Positions 25,905 to 33,394 of a stretch of DNA of 64,000 bases are shown here, in pieces. The translations under genes and the position numbers were made by a program. The notes beneath the pieces are model-generated. The model saw only the letters and a program-made list of their open reading frames with translations. It was not told the DNA's origin and did not search any database. Each line of letters opens with the position of its first letter. Positions within the stretch are counted from its first letter, which is position 1. This DNA comes from Bacteroidota bacterium (GTDB taxonomy: Bacteria > Bacteroidota > Bacteroidia > Chitinophagales > Chitinophagaceae): contig JAFDYJ010000016.1 of NCBI GenBank assembly GCA_018267515.1, positions 1-64,000 on the forward strand, in the 5' to 3' direction.

Positions 25905-26795
25905 ATGAATAACAGATTTATCAGCTGGATCGTTTTTATTTTACTTTCCTTTATTTGGGGCAGCCCGTTTATCATCATGAAATTAAGCAAGGAAAGCCTG
26001 CCACCTTTGCTGATAACATCTCTTTTGATATTTTCTGCAGGAATAGTGCTGTTGCCATTTGCCGTTTTACATATTGCAAAAATTCCACGAAGAAAAATCG
26101 GAATTGTAATTATTGCCGGAATTTTCGGAAACTTTCTGCCTGCCTTTCTTTACCCGATTGCCATTTCAAATAATATAGATAGTGCATTAGCCGGTATTCT
26201 CAACTCGTTAACCCCGATTTTTGTAATTATCCTGGGGTTGCTATTTTTCAAATCCAGGATAAGTTCTGTAAAAGCTATCGGTGTATTTATCGGTTTCGCC
26301 GGAATGTGTCTTTTAACACTGATGGAGCGGTCCATCCATTTTCAAAATTCAGAATATGCATTGCTGATTGTTCTGGCAGCGATTAGCTACGCAGTAAATA
26401 TCCTGCTGGTGGGTCATTTTCTGAAAGATCAAAATCCTTTTCATATTACTACCGTTTCGATATCATTCCTTGTTATTCCCACTGCATTCATTCTATGGCA
26501 GCAGAATTTTCCTGCTCTTAATTTCCACGATTCCGGTGTTATCTGGTCTGTAATTGCTGTTGCGCTTTTGGGTATAACAGGCACAGCTATTGCGACAGGC
26601 TTATTTTATATACTGCTAAAAAAAGGCGGCGGAGTGTTTGCTTCTATGATCATATATGGCACCCCCTTCGTCGCATTATTCTGGGGATTTATTTATCATG
26701 AAAAAATCACTGCCCTTCGGATAGTGTCATTAGTAATTATTCTTGCAGGAGTTTATCTTGCTTCACGAAAAGGAAGTGAAAATAATCAGCCATAA
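25905..26795 (+). CDS. EamA/DMT-family transporter
   Basis: 296 residues from ATG 25905; the GTG at 25857 adds 16 non-hydrophobic residues, so the ATG is preferred. Ten membrane helices as two EamA halves. The first half contains SFIWGSPFIIMKLS and PVAISN-like NFLPAFLYPIAISNNIDSALAGILNSLTPIFV, the second LGITGTAIATGLFYILLKKGG and TPFVALFWGFIYHEKI. Family members export metabolites or amino acids; no substrate can be assigned. It converges on frr with 3 bp between stops. Confidence 0.9.
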   Translation: MNNRFISWIVFILLSFIWGSPFIIMKLSKESLPPLLITSLLIFSAGIVLLPFAVLHIAKIPRRKIGIVIIAGIFGNFLPAFLYPIAISNNIDSALAGILNSLTPIFVIILGLLFFKSRISSVKAIGVFIGFAGMCLLTLMERSIHFQNSEYALLIVLAAISYAVNILLVGHFLKDQNPFHITTVSISFLVIPTAFILWQQNFPALNFHDSGVIWSVIAVALLGITGTAIATGLFYILLKKGGGVFASMIIYGTPFVALFWGFIYHEKITALRIVSLVIILAGVYLASRKGSENNQP

Positions 26796-26798
26796 AAA

Positions 26799-27362
26799 TT
26801 ATACAGACATGATTTCTTTTTCCTTTGCAGCCAGGTGTTTCTCAATAAGCGCAATATAACGGTCGGTAATTTGCTGAACTTTTGTTTCGGCATCTTTCAT
26901 TGCATCTTTACTCAAACCGTTTTTTTCCTGCTTCTTAACCTGTTCAATCGCATCTCTCCGGATATTCCGGATTGCAATACGTGAATGTTCAGCTTCATTA
27001 TGACATCTTTTTACCAACTCTCTCCTCCTTTCCTCTGTTAACGGGGGTAAGAAAAGCCGGATCAGGTTACCGTCATTTTGTGGAGTGATTCCGATATTGG
27101 CTGCGAGAATGGCTTTCTCAATAGGTTGCAGCATATTTTTTTCCCATGGTTGGATGCTGAGCGTACGGGCATCCATCACACTGATGTTAGCTGCCTGGCT
27201 GATAGGCATGGATGAGCCGTAATAATCTACTAAAATTCCGTCAATCATCTGGGGATTGGCTTTACCCGCCCTTATCTTTATTAATTCAGATTCCAGGTGG
27301 CTGATAGCCTTTTTCATCTGATCATCCGCCTCCGAGGTAATAGTTGAAACATCTTCTGCCAT
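26799..27362 (-). CDS. frr: Ribosome recycling factor
   Basis: 187 residues, the standard RRF length. It splits the post-termination ribosome with EF-G. Marks: MKKAISHLESELIKIRAGKANPQMIDGI in the N-terminal helix, INRANISV-like ISQAANISVMDARTLSIQPWEK in the beta domain, and LPPLTEERRRELVKRCHNEAEHSRIAIRNIRRDA in the long helices. Alone on its strand here; pyrH, its usual neighbour, is not next to it. Confidence 0.96.
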   Translation of the reverse strand: MAEDVSTITSEADDQMKKAISHLESELIKIRAGKANPQMIDGILVDYYGSSMPISQAANISVMDARTLSIQPWEKNMLQPIEKAILAANIGITPQNDGNLIRLFLPPLTEERRRELVKRCHNEAEHSRIAIRNIRRDAIEQVKKQEKNGLSKDAMKDAETKVQQITDRYIALIEKHLAAKEKEIMSV

Positions 27363-27469
27363 ATATTCATTTTTGAGAATGCAAAACTAATGAAACAACG
27401 GTTACCCAAAAAAATGCCGAAAGCTAATTATTAAAAACTTCCGGCTATAATACTTATTGCAGAAAAAAC

Positions 27470-28603
27470 TTACTTTTCGTCAACAGCGGCTGTTTCCGGG
27501 GTCAGCGTCACCACCTTAGAAGCCGGTTTTAATTCATTAGCCGTTTGAAATTTTTTTGCAAAAATTCCGGCCTGGCGGGAATTGTAATAATGTAAAAGAC
27601 CAAATCCGATAAAACCAATTGATAGCATTAGCAGGAATAACAAGGTGGGACCTAATTCCCGTGCAGCAAAAGCCAGTGCAACAAACCCCGCATTTATTGT
27701 CAGACAAATTAATGTTACGGTCTTATGTCCATATCCCCGTTTCAGCAGGAGATGGTGAATATGATTGCGATCAGGAGTAAATGGTGAGTTGCCATGGTAA
27801 ATCCTGATTGAGAAAACCCTCAAAGTATCCAAAAGAGGAACTATAAGAATCGCAAAGCCAACAGCCACTGCTGATTCAACCGGAACAGCTACATAAGGCA
27901 GACTGGCTGTATTGATGAATTTAATGACAAGAATAGCATTGACTAATCCAATCATCAGGGAGCCCGAATCACCCATAAATATTCTTGCCGGGTGATGATT
28001 GAATATCAGAAAAGCTACCAGACTTCCGGTCATTGCAAAGGACATAATAGCATAGGACTGCTCCCCAATCAGAAAAAAGTAACACCCGAAAATCAGAGTG
28101 GTAAAAATTCCAAGGCTGCTTGCCAAACCATCAAGGCCATCAATAAGATTAAATGAATTGATCACAACAATTACGGTAAGATAGGACAAGGCCATACCAA
28201 AGCTCTCAGATACTTTGTCAATACCAAATAATCCGTGCATGCTGTCCAGCCTTATGCCTCCCAGATGAATTAATATGGATGCGGCGATTATCTGGCCGAT
28301 AATTTTTTTGGAAGCAGAAAGAATAATAAGATCATCTTTCAGTCCCAAAAAGAAAATAATTAATGCTGCAGCAAAAAAATATTGAAATTCCGGGTTTACA
28401 TACCCGGGAATAGAAAGCAGAGAAGCCAGCAAAAAACCACCGAAAATCCCGATTCCTCCTAAAGAAGATACGGGCAAAGTATGCAGCTTTCTTTTGTCCG
28501 GAACATCATACAATTTCTTTTGATCAGCAATTTGAATGACAACAGGGATGGCCAGGAAACAAATTATAAAGGATACCGAAGCTGTGAGTATAATATCCAG
28601 CAT
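27470..28603 (-). CDS. WecA/MraY-like undecaprenyl-phosphate sugar-1-phosphate transferase
   Basis: 377 residues from ATG 28603 (a TTG precedes it by one codon). About eleven membrane helices. Motifs of the polyprenyl-phosphate HexNAc-1-P transferases: LGLKDDLI (Asp-Asp, near 88-95), NSFNLIDGLDGLAS (about 148-160), RIFMGDSGSLMIG (about 208-220) and HIHH in the cytoplasmic loop (RNHIHHLLLKRG). The HIHH motif favours WecA/TagO over MraY. It would start O-antigen or other surface polymer synthesis. It has a hydrophilic C-terminal tail of about 30 residues (to VDEK). Confidence 0.9.
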   Translation of the reverse strand: MLDIILTASVSFIICFLAIPVVIQIADQKKLYDVPDKRKLHTLPVSSLGGIGIFGGFLLASLLSIPGYVNPEFQYFFAAALIIFFLGLKDDLIILSASKKIIGQIIAASILIHLGGIRLDSMHGLFGIDKVSESFGMALSYLTVIVVINSFNLIDGLDGLASSLGIFTTLIFGCYFFLIGEQSYAIMSFAMTGSLVAFLIFNHHPARIFMGDSGSLMIGLVNAILVIKFINTASLPYVAVPVESAVAVGFAILIVPLLDTLRVFSIRIYHGNSPFTPDRNHIHHLLLKRGYGHKTVTLICLTINAGFVALAFAARELGPTLLFLLMLSIGFIGFGLLHYYNSRQAGIFAKKFQTANELKPASKVVTLTPETAAVDEK

Positions 28604-28832
28604 CAAGAAAAGTTTAACCGTGCAAAAATAGGTTTTAGATCTTAAGATTGCGAATTTTCCATATATTATTTATCTACTCTCTCCTTTTTCCTGTTGATAA
28701 CTCAAATACCAAGTTTTTCTCAGTTATAGAATAATACGGGAAAGTTTCGTATCAAAAAAGGATGCAACTTTGCATAAATAATTAAGCGTTGGAATCATTA
28801 AATTCCTGAAAGTTTAAAAGAAAAATAAAATT

Positions 28833-29666
28833 ATGGCAGAACTTACTTCAATTGCTACTCAACTAAGACGGGATATTGTAAGAATGGTACACGGTGCTAA
28901 TAGCGGTCACCCCGGGGGTTCTCTGGGTTGTGCAGATTTTTTTGCAGCGCTTTATTTCAAGATCATGAAACATGATCCGGCTTTTCATATGGATGCACAT
29001 AATGAAGATGTATTCGTTTTATCCAATGGGCACATTTCCCCGGTGTATTACGCTGCATTAGCAAGGTCCGGTTATTTTGATGTTAAGGAACTGGCTACAT
29101 TCCGGAGAATCAATTCCCGGCTTCAAGGCCACCCAACTACTCATGAACATTTACCCGGTATTCGAATTGCGACAGGCTCCTTAGGGCAGGGAATGAGTGT
29201 GGCTATCGGTGCGGCTCTTTCAAAAAAACTGAACAACGATAAGTCATTGGTCTTTTCATTGCACGGGGATGGCGAATTGGATGAAGGACAGGTTTGGGAA
29301 GCCATTACTTTTGCCCCACATCACAAAGTTGATAACCTGATATCTACAGTTGACTGGAATGGTCAGCAAATTGATGGCCCCACCGATATAGTAATGCGTC
29401 TTGGAAATATCCGGAAGAAATTTGACATTTTTGGCTGGCTCACTCTTGAAATGGATGGGAATGATATGGATTCAGTTGTGGCAACATTAGAACATGCAAA
29501 ATCATTAACCGGGCAGGGAAAACCTATAGCGATTATGATGCACACGATTATGGGTAAAGGAATTGATTTCATGGAAAATGATCACAACTGGCATGGTGTG
29601 GCACCTAATGATGAACAATTGCAAAAAGCATTGGCGCAGTTACCTGAAACACTGGGTGATTATTAA
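28833..29666 (+). CDS. Transketolase, N-terminal (TPP-binding) subunit
   Basis: 277 residues, half of a transketolase. It transfers C2 units in the pentose phosphate pathway as a complex with a separate C-terminal subunit. Marks: HGANSGHPGGSLG, GHISPVYYAAL, TGSLGQGMSVAIG, and the TPP motif GDGELDEGQVWEA ... DWNGQQIDG. The C-terminal half is not in this window: the next gene is an ABC permease on the other strand, with only 1 bp between the stops. In many Bacteroidota the two halves are adjacent. A degenerate -7-like box (CAACTTTG near 28765) lies in the 226-bp upstream gap. Confidence 0.93.
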   Translation: MAELTSIATQLRRDIVRMVHGANSGHPGGSLGCADFFAALYFKIMKHDPAFHMDAHNEDVFVLSNGHISPVYYAALARSGYFDVKELATFRRINSRLQGHPTTHEHLPGIRIATGSLGQGMSVAIGAALSKKLNNDKSLVFSLHGDGELDEGQVWEAITFAPHHKVDNLISTVDWNGQQIDGPTDIVMRLGNIRKKFDIFGWLTLEMDGNDMDSVVATLEHAKSLTGQGKPIAIMMHTIMGKGIDFMENDHNWHGVAPNDEQLQKALAQLPETLGDY

Positions 29667-29667
29667 T

Positions 29668-30954
29668 TTATTCACTACGAAGTGAAAACTCCTGTGCTGC
29701 TGCTTTACGGGCAGGAATCCAGGAAGCAATCAATGTGATGAACAGAACGGTGGCGCCTACCAGCAGGAAATCAGCCCAACGAAGCTTAACCGGGAAATAA
29801 TCTATCAGGAAAGAACCTCCCTGCAATGGGATTAAATGAAAATTTATTTGTGCCCAGGCAATAAACCCTGCCAGCAGCATTCCCACTCCCCCGCCAATAA
29901 TGGCAATCAGCAAGCCTTCACCCAGGAATATTTTTTGAATGAATAAACGGCTACCACCAAGGGCATGTAAGACACTTATATCTTTTTGCTTTTCCAATAC
30001 CAACATGGTGAGTGCCCCTATCATATTGAAGGCCGCCACTACTAATATCAGGCTGAGTATTCCATAGATCACCCATCTTTCCAGGTTCATAACCGAATAC
30101 AGGCTCTTGTTTTGTTCATATTTATTTTGTACCAGATAATCAATTCCAAAAATTTTCTTTAATTCTTTTTTTACTACATCTGCCCGGGAAGGATCCTGTA
30201 AGGAAATTTCAATATAGCTGTATTCATCGTCGCCCAACTTCAAAGCCCTTTTTACAAAATCAATATTGGTAATCCCGAATTTATTATCAAAGTCATCCTG
30301 GATTCTGAATATCCCGGAAATATCAATGGTATCCATACTGATATCCTCCAATAAATTGATCTGCTCAGTATTACTTTTCCTGGGTAAAAAGATTTTCAAC
30401 GGAAAGAGATCAGCCCCTCCCTGCAGATGAATGGCATCGGCTATACCCACACCAAGAATAAGTTTCGGCAGATTTTCATTTCCAATATCATAGGTTGACG
30501 TATCCCGGGCACTAAGCCGGAGTAAATGCCCGGATACACCGGAGGTGTAACGATAATTTTCATCAACACCCTTTAAATACACCACAGACTGATACTCCCC
30601 GTTTTGCAAAAGGGCTTTTTCTTCAACTTCCAGTGAAAAATTTTTTATTTCTTTCAGGGATTTTATTTTTTGCAATTGATCAGGACTGACAAGAATCGTT
30701 TTACCCTGAGCAGCCGAAATTTTTAAATCCGTATAAAATGAGGAATACAATGATTTTACCAGGCCTTCAAAGCCATTGAATACACTCAGTACAAGAATCA
30801 AGGCCGTAGTGCCGATAATAATTGCAGCAATGCTGATCCACGAAATTATATTAATCGCAGTAGTGGATTTTTTTGCTTTGAAATAGCGGCGAGCAAATAG
30901 AAAGCTTAACAGGTTTAAAAAGTTTAAAGGGTTTAAGAGGTCAAAGAAGCTCAA
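29668..30954 (-). CDS. LolC/LolE-type ABC permease (FtsX family)
   Basis: 428 residues. FtsX-like permeases with a periplasmic MacB-type domain move lipoproteins (LolCDE) or other substrates. The first TM is at about 35-57 (INIISWISIAAIIIGTTALILVLSVFNG), the MacB periplasmic part at about 60-275, then three C-terminal helices with LTMLVLEKQKDISVLHALGGS and WIPARKAAAQEFSLR. ARRYFKAKKSTTAINIISWIS is the family start. No ATG precedes that point, so TTG at 30954 (followed by a 9-bp repeat encoding LN-x triplets) is the likely start, unless a non-standard codon nearer ARRYF is used. Convergent with the transketolase. Confidence 0.88.
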   Translation of the reverse strand: MSFFDLLNPLNFLNLLSFLFARRYFKAKKSTTAINIISWISIAAIIIGTTALILVLSVFNGFEGLVKSLYSSFYTDLKISAAQGKTILVSPDQLQKIKSLKEIKNFSLEVEEKALLQNGEYQSVVYLKGVDENYRYTSGVSGHLLRLSARDTSTYDIGNENLPKLILGVGIADAIHLQGGADLFPLKIFLPRKSNTEQINLLEDISMDTIDISGIFRIQDDFDNKFGITNIDFVKRALKLGDDEYSYIEISLQDPSRADVVKKELKKIFGIDYLVQNKYEQNKSLYSVMNLERWVIYGILSLILVVAAFNMIGALTMLVLEKQKDISVLHALGGSRLFIQKIFLGEGLLIAIIGGGVGMLLAGFIAWAQINFHLIPLQGGSFLIDYFPVKLRWADFLLVGATVLFITLIASWIPARKAAAQEFSLRSE

Positions 30955-30956
30955 AT
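30912..30956 (-). repeat. Five 9-bp degenerate tandem units at a gene start
   Basis: On the + strand the units read GGTTTAAAA, AGTTTAAAG, GGTTTAAGA, GGTCAAAGA, AGCTCAAAT. The period is exactly three codons, so the - strand frame encodes repeating L-N-x triplets (LLNPLNFLNLL) just before the conserved start of the permease. Confidence 0.7.
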
Positions 30957-31004
30957 GATTTGATTGCTATAATCCGCATCTAACCACCCAACAATTTACC
31001 AATC

Positions 31005-31385
31005 TCAATCACCCTGACTATCTTTTCGGGGTTCTTCCTTTTTTATTTTTTTGAACAACTCTTCCATTCTGAAAACATGATCCAGTGTGTCATCATGAAA
31101 AAATTTAAGTTCAGGAATATTTCGTAACTGATGCCGGAGCCGTTGTGATAATTCTTTTTTTATTTCCCAGCTCTTTTCTTCAATTTTTTTCAATGTCTTT
31201 TTGGGTTCTGTTACCTGGAAAAAACTCAGGTATATTCTTGCCTCCAGGAGATCCGGTGTGACTTTAACAGAAGATATGGAAACCATACCTCCGTCCAGCA
31301 TTGTAATTCCCAGGCGCTGAAAAATCTCGTTTATTTCCTGTTGAATCAGGCCAGCCACTTGTTTTTGTCGTTTTCCTTCCTGCAT
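31005..31385 (-). CDS. rbfA: Ribosome-binding factor A
   Basis: 126 residues, cytoplasmic. RbfA aids 30S maturation and 16S 5'-end processing. Single KH-like domain: RQKQVAGLIQQEINEIFQRLG at the start, MVSISSVKVTPDLLEARIYLS in the middle, and LRHQLRNIPELKFFHDDTLDH at the end, all hallmarks. Upstream of the permease by 50 bp on the same strand, an order common in Bacteroidota. Starts 62 bp from the divergent ABC exporter. Confidence 0.95.
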   Translation of the reverse strand: MQEGKRQKQVAGLIQQEINEIFQRLGITMLDGGMVSISSVKVTPDLLEARIYLSFFQVTEPKKTLKKIEEKSWEIKKELSQRLRHQLRNIPELKFFHDDTLDHVFRMEELFKKIKKEEPRKDSQGD

Positions 31386-31447
31386 AGTATTATCCGTTCA
31401 TTCGCTGCAAAAGTAGTTACTTTGTCCGTTTCAATTCGTTTTCCGGC

Positions 31448-33268
31448 ATGAAGAAATATTCAAGAGTATTCAGGTATCTCAGAAATTATAAAAGTAAAAT
31501 CGCATTATATTTTCTATTCATCCTGTTATCCGTAATTTTTTCCATTATATCCGTAGGAATGCTTATGCCATTCCTGGATCTTATTTTCAAAGGCAATACC
31601 GGAGCTTCAGAACTCGTAAAATCAACCGGAAACCCTGTACTCAGTTATGTCAGGGACCTGCTGCTGGATATGATGAATACAGGAGATAATGGAAAACTGA
31701 AAGCCTTAAGTATCATTTGTATCCTGATTTTATTATTCATATTTCTCAAAAACCTGTTTCTATACCTGTCCTTTTATGTTCTGAACCCGGTAAAAAATGC
31801 AATATCAAACAAATTAAGAGAAGAGATTTATGATAAAATATTAAGATTACCTATTGGCTATTTTACAGAAAAAAGAAAAGGGGATTTGATGAGCAGGACC
31901 ACCAATGATCTCGCCGAAGTGGAAACCTCTGTTGTGGGTACGCTGGAAGGATGGATCCGGGATCCATTGACAATATTAATTGTTCTGACTTCCCTCTTCA
32001 TATTAAGTCCGCAATTGACATTGTTCCTGCTGGTATTACTTCCCGTGATGGGATTTATTATTGGCCGGGTATCAAGATCTTTAAAAAAGCAATCACAGGA
32101 AGTGGCAGTTAAATACGGTCAATCTGTTTCCATACTTGATGAGACACTCAGCGGACTCCGGGTAATCAAAGCTTTTAATATTGAAGGGCTGCTTAGAAAT
32201 AAATTCCTGGAAGTAAATAACAACTTACTTCAATCAAAAAATAAAATCAGTTTCAGAAGGGACCTGGCATCACCACTGTCAGAGTTTTTAGGTGTCCTGA
32301 TTTTCGCTGTTATTCTTTGGTTTGGAGGCAGGCTGATATTGAAAAACGAGATAACATTAGAAGCAGCCTTATTTTTAACGTACCTCGCCTTATTTTACAA
32401 TATTATCACACCCGCAAAAACACTTTCCACTTCATTCAGCAATATGCAAAAGGGATCTGCTGCTATCAATCGTATTGAAGAGATTCTAAGAACACCCGTT
32501 TCTGTAGACGATAACCCGAATGGTAAAAAGATTTCTTTATTTACAGATAGAATAGAATTCCGGAATGTAACATTCGCTTATGATGAAACGGTAATTCTTG
32601 ATTCTATCAACCTCACAATTGAGAAAGGTAAAACCATTGCATTGGTGGGATCATCCGGCGCAGGAAAATCAACATTAGCGGATTTGGTGCCACGGTTCCA
32701 TGATGTCAGCAGCGGTGAACTATTAATTGATGGCATCAACATCAAAGATTATTCACTTCAATCCCTGCGTAACCTCATGAGTATCGTTACCCAGGAGCCC
32801 ATACTTTTTAATGACACTATTGCAAACAATATTGCGCTTGGTCAACAAACCGCAAGCAGGGAAGAGATTATTCAGGCTGCAAAAATTGCCAATGCCCATG
32901 ACTTTATTATTCAGAAAGAGAATGACTATGATACAAATATCGGGGACCGGGGAAGTAAACTAAGCGGCGGCGAAAGACAAAGACTTACTATCGCAAGAGC
33001 TGTTTTAAAAAATCCTCCGATATTGATTTTGGATGAAGCTACTTCTTCTCTCGATACGGAAAGTGAACGATTAGTTCAGGATGCAATTAATAACATGATG
33101 CAAAACCGGACCAGCATTGTTATTGCACACCGCTTGTCAACTATTCGACATGCTAATGAAATCATTGTACTGCAAAAGGGAAAGATTGTGGAAAGAGGAA
33201 CGCATGAGCAGCTAATGAATCAAAATGGGTTTTATAAAAAGTTGGTGGAGATGCAGGAAGTGCGGTAG
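31448..33268 (+). CDS. MsbA-type ABC exporter (fused membrane and ATPase)
   Basis: 606 residues, half-transporter. Six membrane helices lie in about 15-310, with SRTTNDLAEVETSVVGTLEGW in the coupling region. The ATPase follows: Walker A LVGSSGAGKST (about 402), Q-loop IVTQEPILFNDTI, signature KLSGGERQRLTIARA, Walker B ILILDEATSSLD, H-loop VIAHRLSTI. Residues 50-70 (STGNPVLSYVRDLLLDMM) form a short periplasmic insertion. MsbA-like proteins flip lipid A core or other lipids; substrate not fixed. Confidence 0.94.
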   Translation: MKKYSRVFRYLRNYKSKIALYFLFILLSVIFSIISVGMLMPFLDLIFKGNTGASELVKSTGNPVLSYVRDLLLDMMNTGDNGKLKALSIICILILLFIFLKNLFLYLSFYVLNPVKNAISNKLREEIYDKILRLPIGYFTEKRKGDLMSRTTNDLAEVETSVVGTLEGWIRDPLTILIVLTSLFILSPQLTLFLLVLLPVMGFIIGRVSRSLKKQSQEVAVKYGQSVSILDETLSGLRVIKAFNIEGLLRNKFLEVNNNLLQSKNKISFRRDLASPLSEFLGVLIFAVILWFGGRLILKNEITLEAALFLTYLALFYNIITPAKTLSTSFSNMQKGSAAINRIEEILRTPVSVDDNPNGKKISLFTDRIEFRNVTFAYDETVILDSINLTIEKGKTIALVGSSGAGKSTLADLVPRFHDVSSGELLIDGINIKDYSLQSLRNLMSIVTQEPILFNDTIANNIALGQQTASREEIIQAAKIANAHDFIIQKENDYDTNIGDRGSKLSGGERQRLTIARAVLKNPPILILDEATSSLDTESERLVQDAINNMMQNRTSIVIAHRLSTIRHANEIIVLQKGKIVERGTHEQLMNQNGFYKKLVEMQEVR

Positions 33269-33351
33269 AATTCAGAATTTAGAGTTACGAATTAAATATC
33301 ACTAAGATTGATTCTACTATAAATTAAATTTCAATTCTACATTCTGAATTC
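33268..33351. repeat. Imperfect inverted repeat after the ABC exporter
   Basis: Arms 33268-33293 and 33326-33351, both starting (on opposite strands) with GAATTCAGAAT and continuing TAGA. The left arm begins on the exporter's stop codon. It could fold as a long hairpin and act as a bidirectional terminator, or be a decayed short repeat element of the kind common in this phylum. Confidence 0.55.
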
Positions 33352-33394
33352 ATAATTAATAATTTCTCCTAATCCTATTCCTTAAGTTTGCTAC

